Source of the DNA: an uncultured Mailhella sp.
Lineage (GTDB): Bacteria; Desulfobacterota; Desulfovibrionia; Desulfovibrionales; Desulfovibrionaceae
Assembly (NCBI RefSeq): GCF_944324995.1
Contig: NZ_CALUYL010000015.1
Span: 1-64,000 of the forward strand
Reading direction: 5' to 3'
DNA length: 64,000 bases
Shown: one piece after another, positions 1 to 7,560 of the stretch
How positions within the stretch are numbered: the first letter of the stretch is position 1
Layout of the letters: every line of letters begins with the position of its first letter
Made by a program: the position numbers and the translations under genes
Notes under the pieces: model-generated
The model's input: only the letters and a program-made list of their open reading frames with translations
Database searches by the model: none
What the model was told of the DNA's origin: nothing

Positions 1-36
1 GCCATTGAAAAGTACAACAAGCGTCAGCAGGCATAA
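1..36 (+). CDS. atpD: ATP synthase F1 beta subunit, C-terminal end (partial)
   Basis: Only the last 11 codons and a TAA stop are in the window. They form an open frame ending in AIEKYNKRQQA, 12 nt before atpC. The identity is inferred from position: in proteobacterial ATP synthase operons the gene immediately upstream of atpC is atpD, the catalytic beta subunit of the F1 head. The visible residues are a Lys/Gln-rich tail and are not diagnostic by themselves. Confidence 0.7.
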   Translation, partial: AIEKYNKRQQA

Positions 37-48
37 GAGGAGACCGCT

Positions 49-447
49 ATGGAAGGTCTTCGTCTCGATATCGTCACGCCCGACAAGGTTGTGCTTCAGG
101 CGGACGTGGAATATGTGGGCGCGAGCGGCGTGGATGGTCAGTTCGGCCTCCTGCCTTCCCATGCGGCCATGCTTTCCGCGCTGAAGATCGGCGACCTGTA
201 CTATCGTCAGGGCGGCACGACGAAATGGGTCTTCGTATCCGGAGGATTCGCCCAGATCGCCGACAACAAGGTGACCATTCTGGCGGAAGCCGCCGAACTG
301 GCCTCCGACATCGACGTGGACAGGGCGGAACAGGCCAAGGCCCGCGCCGAACAGCGTCTGTCCGATCCCAAGCCCGATACGGACGTGCACCGGGCCGAGC
401 TTGCGCTCACCCGCGCCATCGCCCGCATTCGCGTCGCAAGGCGCTGA
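49..447 (+). CDS. atpC: ATP synthase F1 epsilon subunit
   Basis: This 132-residue protein matches the usual epsilon length and fold order. An N-terminal beta-sandwich begins LRLDIVTPDKVVLQADVEYV and contains the family signature GxFGLLPSHAAMLSALKIG (about residues 31-49). It is followed by a C-terminal helical hairpin rich in Ala, Arg and Glu (about 88-130). Epsilon is part of the central stalk of F1 and its helical tail inhibits ATP hydrolysis. The ATG follows a GAGGAG ribosome-binding site. It is the last gene of the ATP synthase operon here, because a strong terminator follows at 568-605. Confidence 0.95.
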   Translation: MEGLRLDIVTPDKVVLQADVEYVGASGVDGQFGLLPSHAAMLSALKIGDLYYRQGGTTKWVFVSGGFAQIADNKVTILAEAAELASDIDVDRAEQAKARAEQRLSDPKPDTDVHRAELALTRAIARIRVARR

Positions 448-567
448 CGCCGGGTATCGCGCCGAGCGTTTCTTTCGGGGAACGCGAGAGGCTCCGCAGC
501 CTGTTCCGGAAGGCGGCAACGCCGAGGAGGGCCGGGGAGTTCGGTCGCCATGCTGATACAGAATAAC

Positions 568-605
568 AAAAGGGGATGTCCCGAAAGGGGCATCCCCTTT
601 TCGCG
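568..605 (+). terminator. Intrinsic terminator after atpC
   Basis: AAAAGGGGATG and CATCCCCTTTT form a perfect 11-bp stem around a GC-rich loop and end in a T run. Placed 120 nt after the atpC stop, it closes the ATP synthase operon. Confidence 0.85.
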
Positions 606-616
606 TCCTTGGGAGG

Positions 617-1107
617 GGCGCGGAAACGTGTTTTGAGAAAAGCGGGTGAGGGAAGCCGCTCGGGGAAAGTTTTGGGAAAGCGCCTCGGGAAAGGCTTTCC
701 GAAATGCGTCCTTGGGGGAGGGGCGTCGCGGAACAGTGTCCCGTGAATTGTGCTCCCGGAAAGCCTCTTGAGAAAAGTGTCTGGGGCAGCGCGGACTCGC
801 CGCGCTCCGAAAGGGGAGGGAGAATATTCCCCCGGAAAGTCTCTCAGGAAAAGTGTTTAGGGCAAGGTGCCGGGAGAGACATTTGCAAAACCGTGCTGGG
901 AATTTCTCTCGGGGGCCGCGATTCAGGAAGAGCATCGGGAAAGCGTCTTGGAACGTATTTCAAGACATCTTCTCAGAAAAAGTGCATCGGAAAAGTGTTT
1001 GGGGGACGCATTTCGGGGAAGATTCTCGGGGAAGGGCATCGGGAGAACCGTTTTGGGAGCGTTTTCAGGAAAGACTGTCAGAAAAATGTCTTGAAGAAAG
1101 TGCCTTG
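617..1107. repeat. Degenerate 12-13-nt tandem array (about 490 bp)
   Basis: The stretch between the atpC terminator and the alkaline phosphatase gene can be cut almost without remainder into units of 12-14 nt. They follow a loose consensus YGGGAAARYGTYT (examples: CGGGAAAGCGTCT, CGGAAAAGTGTTT, CAGGAAAGACTGT). About 35 units are visible with strong decay between them. Several overlapping open frames exist on both strands only because the units rarely create stops. The period is not a multiple of three, so a protein repeat is unlikely. Function unknown. Confidence 0.6.
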
Positions 1108-1227
1108 CCTCCCCGCACTGAACCCTCTCGAAAAGTTCTCTGGCAGGATGGGCAGAGCGGCACCCTGCAAAGGCAATTTTCCCGGCTGAGCACCGTGTTG
1201 CGGGACAGCTCGTTTCCGCATTCCTCA

Positions 1228-1309
1228 AATAAAAAGTTTTGGAAGGGAGGATGGGGGTCCGGGGGAAGGAGGGACAACCTTTTTCAAAAGGTGTCCCTCC
1301 TTCCCCCGG
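1228..1309 (+). repeat. Dispersed hairpin repeat, copy A
   Basis: An AAAAGTTTTGGAAGGGAGGA lead is followed by a long hairpin. The arms CCGGGGGAAGGAGGGAC and GTCCCTCCTTCCCCCGG (1259-1275, 1293-1309) enclose an inner stem ACCTTTT/AAAAGGT. The same lead and hairpin recur at 55937-56003 and, reversed, at 59168-59256. It lies about 125 nt upstream of the alkaline phosphatase gene. Confidence 0.75.
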
Positions 1310-1435
1310 CACAATCATCTTTCCTTTCTTCATGTTCGCGTAGTGTTTCTTCACGAAGAATTTATCATGACTTCACAGGGGAGTTACGGTTTTTGCTCAT
1401 AGTGGCGGCAGCTGAAAACAACACTGGAGGAAGTT

Positions 1436-3172
1436 ATGAAAGCTACCGTGATGATGCCGCTGTGTCTCGGCATGGCGCTTCTGACCGCCACTGCTCAGGC
1501 TGCGCCGTCCATTTATCCTGTGGACACGGCGCGTTTCCTGGGGACCTCGAAGTTTGACTTCAAGGTGGAATTCGACCGCGAACTCAGCCAGTCCGACATC
1601 GACGTGCGCATCAACGGCAAGAGCGTTGCCGACGTATTCGGCGCCAAGCCGGAATTCATCAAGAACGAGGAAGGCAAGGGCTCGGCCATCATTCTTCGCA
1701 ACGTGTCTCTGGCTCCCGGCAAGTATGCCGTTTCCGCGAAGGACGGCAAGGAAGAAGCGAGCGCCAGGTGGGACGTGTACGGCACGCCGGAAAAGGCCAA
1801 GGCCAAGAACGTCATTCTTCTCATTGCGGATGGCCTCAGCATGGGGCATCGCACCGGCGCGCGTCTGCTTTCCAAAGGCGTGACCAACGGCATGTACAAC
1901 GGTTATCTTTCCATGGACACGCTGCCCTACACCGGCATGCTCGGCACCTGCAGCGTTGACTCCATTGCCGCCGACTCCGCCAACACCGCTTCCGCCTACA
2001 TGACCGGTCACAAGTCCAGCGTGAACGCCATCGGCGTGTACGCCGACCGCACCAAGGATCCTTTTGACGATCCCCGTCAGGAAACCATTGCCGAGCTGCT
2101 TCGCCGCAAGACGAACAAGTCCATAGGCATTGTTTCCGACGCCGAAATCGAAGACGCCACGCCTGCCGCCGTGGTTTCCCACACGCGCAAGCGTTCGGAA
2201 AAGGCCGCCATCGTGGGCATGTTTGCGGGCATTCGTCCTGAAGTGCTCATCGGTGGCGGTTCCGCCTATTTCCTGCCGCGCACGGTGCCCGGTTCCAAGC
2301 GCAAGGACGAAAAGGACTACGTGGAAGACTTCCGCAAGGCAGGCTACACGCTGGCCACCACGCGCACGGAACTTATGAGCGTCATGGACAAGAATCCTGA
2401 TCGTCTGCTCGGTCTGTTCCACACCGGAAACCTCGACGGCGCGCTCGACCGCAAGCAGCTGAAGAAGGGCACGGTGTCCAAGTTCCCGGATCAGCCCGAC
2501 CTCACCGATTCCATGAACGCCGCGCTCAAGGTGCTTTCCAAGAATCCCAACGGCTTCTTCCTCATGCTCGAAGCCGGTCTCGTGGACAAGTACACGCATC
2601 CTCTCGACTGGGAACGCGCCATCTACGACACCATCATGTTCGACAAGGTGGTGGCGCAGGCGCAGGCCTTCTGCGACGCCAATCCCGACACCCTGCTCAT
2701 CGTCACCGGCGACCACACCCACGCGCTCAGCATCATCGGCACGGTGGACGACAATCTGCCCGGCGAGCTCATGCGCGACAAGGTGGGCATTTACGGCGCG
2801 GCCGGCTATCCGAACTACAAGGACGAGAACGGCGACGGCTATCCCGACGACGTGAACGTGTCCAAGCGTCTTGCCGCCTTTATCGGCAACTACCCCGATC
2901 ACTACGAAACCTATCGCCCCAAGCTGGACGGCCCCTTCGTTCCCGCGGTGAAGGATGAAAACGGTCACTACATTGCGAACGCCGCCTACAAGGACATTCC
3001 CGGAGCGCAGTTCGTGCCCGGCAATCTGCCCCGCACCGAATCCACGGGCGTCCACGCCATCGACGACCTCGTGGTGGGCGCGAGAGGCCCGAACGCCGAT
3101 CAGATTCACGGCTTCATGAACAGCACGGAAATCTTCCGCATCATGGCCGAAGCCATGGCCCTCGGCCGCTGA
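1436..3172 (+). CDS. Exported alkaline phosphatase (PhoA/AlkP family)
   Basis: This 578-residue phosphomonoesterase is predicted to be periplasmic. A Sec signal peptide ends near ATAQAAP (about residue 22). An extra N-terminal beta-rich segment (about 30-115) makes it longer than E. coli PhoA. The AlkP core starts at NVILLIADGLSMG, with metal ligand Asp132. The nucleophile is Ser181 in DSANTASAYMTGHK, where the usual motif is DSAxTAT. Further metal ligands are in LEAGLVDKYTH and GDHTH (425-429). An AGGAAG site precedes the ATG. It is monocistronic, with a terminator at 3218. No convincing Pho box was seen. Substrate range is inferred from the family only. Confidence 0.9.
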   Translation: MKATVMMPLCLGMALLTATAQAAPSIYPVDTARFLGTSKFDFKVEFDRELSQSDIDVRINGKSVADVFGAKPEFIKNEEGKGSAIILRNVSLAPGKYAVSAKDGKEEASARWDVYGTPEKAKAKNVILLIADGLSMGHRTGARLLSKGVTNGMYNGYLSMDTLPYTGMLGTCSVDSIAADSANTASAYMTGHKSSVNAIGVYADRTKDPFDDPRQETIAELLRRKTNKSIGIVSDAEIEDATPAAVVSHTRKRSEKAAIVGMFAGIRPEVLIGGGSAYFLPRTVPGSKRKDEKDYVEDFRKAGYTLATTRTELMSVMDKNPDRLLGLFHTGNLDGALDRKQLKKGTVSKFPDQPDLTDSMNAALKVLSKNPNGFFLMLEAGLVDKYTHPLDWERAIYDTIMFDKVVAQAQAFCDANPDTLLIVTGDHTHALSIIGTVDDNLPGELMRDKVGIYGAAGYPNYKDENGDGYPDDVNVSKRLAAFIGNYPDHYETYRPKLDGPFVPAVKDENGHYIANAAYKDIPGAQFVPGNLPRTESTGVHAIDDLVVGARGPNADQIHGFMNSTEIFRIMAEAMALGR

Positions 3173-3217
3173 TGACGGATGGGGAGGGAAGGCATGTGTC
3201 TTCCCTCCGCGACAACA

Positions 3218-3248
3218 GGGCGCTCCGAATGTTCGGGGCGCCTTTCTT
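3218..3248 (+). terminator. Terminator after alkaline phosphatase
   Basis: GGGCGCTCCGAA and TTCGGGGCGCC pair around a 2-nt loop and are followed by TTTCTT. A second hairpin, GGAGGGAAG/CTTCCCTCC, lies just before it at 3183-3208. Confidence 0.7.
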
Positions 3249-3362
3249 GGAATCCGCTTCGGTTTTCGACGCGCGGCCGAAGCGGACGGGGCGGCCCCGG
3301 AAAGCAAAGCAAGCCGGAGCGGCCCGGGAGGAACGAAGACGTTCCCGGCGCGCAGACATAGA

Positions 3363-3406
3363 GGATTCGGAAGCCTCTGCGGAACGCAGAAGCTTCCGAA
3401 CGAATC
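3363..3406 (+). promoter_or_regulatory. Long imperfect hairpin upstream of the ABC operon
   Basis: GGATTCGGAAGC and GCTTCCGAACGAATCC form an outer stem with a small bulge, capped by CTGCG-GAA-CGCAG. It ends 21 nt before the first gene of the operon and has no T run, so it looks more like a leader structure than a terminator. No known riboswitch class was recognised. Confidence 0.35.
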
Positions 3407-3427
3407 CGAACCTTTTGCACAACGGAC

Positions 3428-3868
3428 ATGGATATGAAAATTTGGCTGACCGTGCTGCTTTGTCTTGTGCTTTGCGTGCAGACGGCGCGGGCGGAAGAGG
3501 AAAACCGCCTGAGCTTCGACGAGCTGTACAGCGGAGGCGGCGCGCTGGGACTGCGTTTTTCCGACAAGGTGCTGGCGTTTGAAGGCAAGCACGTCGTCAT
3601 CCGCGGATTCATGGCTCCGCCGCTGAAGGCGGACGCCGACTTTTTCGTGCTTACCCGCGAGCCTGTGGCGCTGTGTCCGTTCTGTCAGTCCGACTCCGAC
3701 TGGCCGGACAACATTCTGGTGGTGTACCTCTCCGAAAAGCAGCGCTTCGTGCAGAACAACACCGTCATCGAGGTGGAAGGCGATCTGGAAGTCGGCTCCT
3801 GGACGGACGAGCACACCGGCTTTGTGAGTCAGCTCAGGCTGCGCAACGCCACCTTTCACAAGCTGTGA
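3428..3868 (+). CDS. Small periplasmic protein with CPFC motif, partner of ABC transporter
   Basis: This 146-residue protein has a Sec signal peptide (MKIWLTVLLCLVLCVQTARA) and a mature domain of mostly beta strands. The most distinctive segment is LCPFCQSDSDWPDNILVVYL (about 82-101), a CxxC pair in a context resembling DUF3299-type periplasmic proteins. That assignment is from memory and uncertain. It is 6 nt ahead of an ABC ATPase gene and followed by an FtsX-like permease, an arrangement resembling Vibrio Zrg-type zinc systems. The role could therefore be as a substrate-handling accessory of that transporter. Two in-frame starts (MDMK or MK) are possible. Confidence 0.6.
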   Translation: MDMKIWLTVLLCLVLCVQTARAEEENRLSFDELYSGGGALGLRFSDKVLAFEGKHVVIRGFMAPPLKADADFFVLTREPVALCPFCQSDSDWPDNILVVYLSEKQRFVQNNTVIEVEGDLEVGSWTDEHTGFVSQLRLRNATFHKL

Positions 3869-3874
3869 GGCAGC

Positions 3875-4585
3875 ATGGAAAACGATCTTCATCTGCGGAA
3901 CATCCGCTACAGCGTTCAGGACGGCGCCGGGGTGCGGCGAGTGCTGGACATTCCGGAACTTTTTCTGCCCGGCGGTACGCTGGCGGGCATTTACGGCGAT
4001 TCCGGCTCGGGCAAGACGTCGCTGCTCAATCTTCTGTGCGGTCTGGTGCTGCCCGATCCCTGCCAGGGCTGCGAGCTGCGCTGGGGCGACGACGACCTCA
4101 CCACCATGCCCGAAGGGCGGCGCGATGCCTGGCGGGGCCGGCACGTGGGCATGATCTTTCAGGATTTTCAACTTTTTCCGCAGCTTTCGGCCATGGAAAA
4201 CGTGCTGTTGCCGGCCACGTTCCGGAATTTTTCCATTCCGGAAGACGTGCGCGACAGAGCGCGGGATCTGCTCAGGAGGCTGGGCATCCGCCGCACGGAT
4301 GTGGGCACGGGGGTGTTTTCCCGGGGCGAGCAACAGCGCGTGGCCATGGCTAGGGCCGTGCTGTTCCGCCCGTCGGTACTGCTTGCCGACGAACCTACGG
4401 CCAGCCTCGACCGCAGCAACGCGCAGCTCGTCACCGACGAACTCGTGGATCTCGCCCGCTCGGAAGGCTGCACGCTGCTTGTCGTGACCCACGAACAGGT
4501 GCTCCACGGCAGAATGGACAGGCGCTACCGTCTGGAACGGGGGCGTCTGCTCTTTGGTCTGGAAGACGATCTGAAATCGAAATGA
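3875..4585 (+). CDS. ABC transporter ATP-binding protein (LolD/MacB-like)
   Basis: This 236-residue cytoplasmic ATPase has Walker A GDSGSGKTS (about 43-51), a Q-loop in MIFQDFQLFPQ, the signature FSRGEQQRVAMARA (normally LSGGEQQR; here the first residues are FSRG) and Walker B VLLADEPTASLD. The D-loop and a switch His (VVTHEQ) follow. Length and Q-loop context fit the LolD/MacB/FtsE group, which pairs with FtsX-like permeases, and such a permease is the next gene. The ATG overlaps the ribosome-binding area of the preceding gene's stop, suggesting translational coupling. The substrate is not evident. Confidence 0.85.
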   Translation: MENDLHLRNIRYSVQDGAGVRRVLDIPELFLPGGTLAGIYGDSGSGKTSLLNLLCGLVLPDPCQGCELRWGDDDLTTMPEGRRDAWRGRHVGMIFQDFQLFPQLSAMENVLLPATFRNFSIPEDVRDRARDLLRRLGIRRTDVGTGVFSRGEQQRVAMARAVLFRPSVLLADEPTASLDRSNAQLVTDELVDLARSEGCTLLVVTHEQVLHGRMDRRYRLERGRLLFGLEDDLKSK

Positions 4586-4704
4586 GCCGATGTTTCCGGC
4601 GGAATCTGCTTTCTGAGCGTCGGGGTTCCGGGCTTTTGCCGGAAGGCCGTCCGCATTGTCCGCGCTTCGGGCGGGCGGAGTGACAAACGCTTGCAAGGTG
4701 ACGT

Positions 4705-5877
4705 ATGAATCCTTTTCTTTTTCTGCGCGGCGAGTTTCGCCGTTCCTGGGGCGGCGCGCTGGCGCTGGCTCTGGTGCTGGCCTTTGCGGGAAGCCTGAGT
4801 CCCGCGGTTTCCATGATGGAGCGCTCCATCCGTTCCGGCATGGCGCAGGCGGCCGACGCCTTTGATCTGCTCGTGGGCGCGAAGGGCAGCGCCGTGGATC
4901 TGGTGCTGGGGGCGGTGTATCTTCGGCCCGAGCCGCTTCCGCTGCTGCCCCTCGGCACGCTTGAGGCCGTGAAGGCGCACGGCGGCGTCCGCTGGGCCGC
5001 GCCGCTGGCTTTCGGCGACCGCTGGCGCGATTATCCGCTGGCGGGCACGTCGTCGGAGCTCGTCACGCTGGGCGGCAAGCGTCCGCTGGCTTCCGGCCGC
5101 ATGTTTCTCACGGGCGACGAAGCCGTGGTGGGCGCGGGCGTTCCGCTCAAGGAAGGCGACGTTTTTTCGCCGAGTCACGGCAGCGTGGCCGAAGCCGCGC
5201 TGGACGAGGGCGGCAGGAGCGCCCACGATCATTCCTTCCGCGTGGTGGGGCGCATGCCCGCCACGGGCACGCCGTGGGACCGGGCCGTGGTGGTTCCCAT
5301 CGAAGCGCTCTGGAACATGCACGACGCCGGAACGGGGTCGGGGCGCTGTTCCGTGGTGGTGGTGAAGCCCGTCACCGTGGCCGACGCCTACCGTCTGCGG
5401 GGCGCGCTGAACGGGCCGGAATCGCAGTCCGTGTTCACCGGCGAAGTGCTGACGCGGCTTTTCGGCACGATGGAGCAGATGCACGACGTCATGATGCTGC
5501 TTGCCTCTGGCGCGCAGGCCGCGGCGCTGGCGGCGGCGCTGGTTTCAGGATTTTTCGCCGTGGCCATGCGCGTGCGGGCGCTGGCTCTTCTGCGGGCGCT
5601 CGGCGCGTCGCACGGCTTTCTTGCGGTGAGCGTCTGGCTCATGGTGTCGGGCGTGCTCTTTGCAGGAAGCGCGCTCGGTCTGGGGCTCGGCTGCCTGATG
5701 GCTTCGGCGGCGAGTTCGTGGATTCAGGCGGAAACCGGCGTGGCGCTGACCGTGACGCTGACGGCGGGGGACGCTCTTGCGGCGCTGGCCGCGGCCGGAT
5801 GCGGCTGCCTGGCGGCGTTTCTGCCCGCCTGGTTCGCCTGCCGCAGAACGGCCGGAGAACTGCTGCGCTCGGCCTAG
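4705..5877 (+). CDS. FtsX-like ABC transporter permease
   Basis: This 390-residue membrane protein has MacB/LolC architecture. There is one N-terminal transmembrane helix (about 15-36), a large periplasmic domain (about 40-265) and three C-terminal helices (about 268-292, 310-340, 355-380) forming the FtsX domain. The periplasmic part contains HDHSFRVVGRMPATGTPWDR, a stretch typical of permeases that sit with DUF3299- or DUF2796-type proteins. AGGTGA precedes the ATG. A 119-nt spacer separates it from the ATPase gene, but no terminator lies between. It probably forms one mechanotransmission-type or export complex with the two upstream genes. Confidence 0.8.
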   Translation: MNPFLFLRGEFRRSWGGALALALVLAFAGSLSPAVSMMERSIRSGMAQAADAFDLLVGAKGSAVDLVLGAVYLRPEPLPLLPLGTLEAVKAHGGVRWAAPLAFGDRWRDYPLAGTSSELVTLGGKRPLASGRMFLTGDEAVVGAGVPLKEGDVFSPSHGSVAEAALDEGGRSAHDHSFRVVGRMPATGTPWDRAVVVPIEALWNMHDAGTGSGRCSVVVVKPVTVADAYRLRGALNGPESQSVFTGEVLTRLFGTMEQMHDVMMLLASGAQAAALAAALVSGFFAVAMRVRALALLRALGASHGFLAVSVWLMVSGVLFAGSALGLGLGCLMASAASSWIQAETGVALTVTLTAGDALAALAAAGCGCLAAFLPAWFACRRTAGELLRSA

Positions 5878-6176
5878 CCGATCACCGGGCGCAAAAATCA
5901 GGATTCGGCGTTTTTCCGGAGAATGCCGCGGGGGAAAATGCCGCGGGGCAAACGGAGCCCGGCCCGCGAAAAGCCGCGTTTCGACTTCGTCCGCCTGAGC
6001 GCGGCGTCCGGGAAAGGGAAAAGCGTCAATCATCGTTTCATGGGGCGCGGAAAGGCGCGAGGGATACCGTCCGGCGTCGGACGAGTGCGCCGTTCCGCTC
6101 CTGCGGCCGCAGCCGCCGAGGGATGGGGCATGGCCGCGTCGGCGTCCGGCCGACGACCGGCCTTGTGCGGCCGCAA

Positions 6177-6205
6177 AAAAAAGGGGGCTTTCGGGCCCCC
6201 CTTTT
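6177..6205 (+). terminator. Terminator after ABC permease operon
   Basis: AAAAGGGGGC, a TTTCG loop and GCCCCCCTTTT make a strong hairpin with a T tract. The A run on the 5' side would also give a U tract for transcripts arriving from the minus-strand gene at 6512. The remaining 6206-6511 shows only an extra GC hairpin at 6470-6499 and no gene. Confidence 0.8.
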
Positions 6206-6511
6206 CCTTTCGTGTCCGGTTGTGTCCGGCGCAGGAATTCGACGCGGCAAAGAATATTTTTGCCGGGCGTAGAGGCGTGGTTGCCCCTGCCGGAGAACTT
6301 TTGCCATTGTTCAGGGGCGTAGAGGCGTTGCTCTGAGGTCGCAGCATTTTCGGGAGCTGCCGAGCAGGGCCGGGCGACGACCCTGCGCATGACCCTAGCC
6401 CGGCGCTTTGTACAACGCTCCGTGTTCGACCGGAGAGCTTCGGCCCGCGCGTCGTCTTTTGCGCCGGGGCTCTGCGCCTGCGAGGCGCAGGCTCTCCGAT
6501 TCGCGGCGGCA

Positions 6512-7324
6512 CTACTTTTTCAGAGCGATGACGTCCAGATCGTCGGGCACGTACACGCCGCCCCGGAAGGCCTGGCGCGCTTCCTCCGTGTAGCGTTCCT
6601 TGCGCAGCGAGGGCGGCGTGCGGTCTTCGGTGTGCCACAGCACAAGATTGCGCACGTGGTGCTTGCCCGCGAGCAGGGCGGCTTCGCGCACGGTGCCGTG
6701 ACCGATGATGTGCGGCCGGAAAACGCGCGAATCGGCGTCGAGGCAGAAGGCTTCGTGAAGGAGCCAGTCCGCGCTTTCCAGATAGTGGCCGCACGCGGGC
6801 TGACAGGGCTCGTCGCCGGTGCAGACGATGCGCTGCCCGTCCGGGCCTTCCATGTGGAAGCCGAACTGCTCGGCCTTGCGCGAGTGCGTGTTGAAAAACG
6901 TGACGGTGTGCCCGGCGATGGAGCGCTGTTCGCCGTCCTTCACGGGCACGAAGCGGATGCTGGTTCCCACCGTGGAAAACTGCTTTTCGCTGAGCGTGAA
7001 CTGACAGATGGCGCGCAGCTTTTCCGAAAGGCGGCTGTGACAGTGGATGCGCAGAATGTCGCTGCGCTTTTCCCGGAGAAAGAGGGAGGCGGTCATGCGC
7101 ACGAGCCAGATGACCCCGAGAGAGTGATCGATGTGTTCGTGCGTGACGAAGATATCCTTGACGTCGAGAAGGGAGACTCCGGCCTTCTCCAGCTGGACGA
7201 GAATGCCGTTGCCGCCCCCGCCGTCCACCAGCAGACCGCCCTGCGGCCCCTCAAGCATGAAGCAGGTGTTGTAGTAGCGCAGCGCGTTGGCTGCTCCCGT
7301 GCCGAGAACGATGAGCCTCTCCAT
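6512..7324 (-). CDS. MBL-fold metallo-hydrolase (RNase Z-like)
   Basis: This 270-residue metallo-beta-lactamase-fold protein begins MERLIVLGTGAANALRYYNT, which is how RNase Z/PhnP-type proteins start. It carries the metal-binding HEHIDH motif (HxHxDH), a TGDEP segment for the bridging Asp, and later His residues (GHGT, LWHTED). The start at 7324 has a near-perfect AAGGAGGTTC site, and the 18 codons upstream of it in frame are not used. The substrate cannot be assigned. It lacks an obvious exosite arm of tRNase Z, so a small phosphodiester or lactone substrate is as likely as tRNA. It is transcribed alone, divergent from 7561. Confidence 0.8.
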   Translation of the reverse strand: MERLIVLGTGAANALRYYNTCFMLEGPQGGLLVDGGGGNGILVQLEKAGVSLLDVKDIFVTHEHIDHSLGVIWLVRMTASLFLREKRSDILRIHCHSRLSEKLRAICQFTLSEKQFSTVGTSIRFVPVKDGEQRSIAGHTVTFFNTHSRKAEQFGFHMEGPDGQRIVCTGDEPCQPACGHYLESADWLLHEAFCLDADSRVFRPHIIGHGTVREAALLAGKHHVRNLVLWHTEDRTPPSLRKERYTEEARQAFRGGVYVPDDLDVIALKK

Positions 7325-7560
7325 GGAGAACCTCCTTGCCTTCTTATGCACGATACGAAGCGCCGGGCGCAGCGTCAAGAAGCGAAGGTCACGGGGAGCG
7401 GGCTTTTGTTGAGAAAGTCGGGCGGAACGCCCGCATGACGAAGCAAAAAGCCCGCACGCAGCGCCGGAAATCCCCCGTGATGAGTAATCTTTCTTTTTTA
7501 TTCTAAGTGGTTGACCTGATCTTCTTGCGGGCCGATGATGAAGGCTCCGTGGGAGGAGTC

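Noticed and set aside
617..1107. CRISPR array
   Set aside because: Units are contiguous, 12-13 nt, without unique spacers; no cas genes are present.
704..1557. Overlapping plus-strand frames in the tandem array, with recurrent GK/SG-like residues
   Set aside because: Open only because the 12-13-nt units lack stops; the unit length is not a multiple of three, the register drifts, and there is no ribosome-binding site.
1397..4696. 1099-codon open frame on the minus strand
   Set aside because: It lies antisense to the alkaline phosphatase and ABC genes, is His/Gly/Val-rich as shadow frames of GC-rich genes are, and has no ribosome-binding site or domain.
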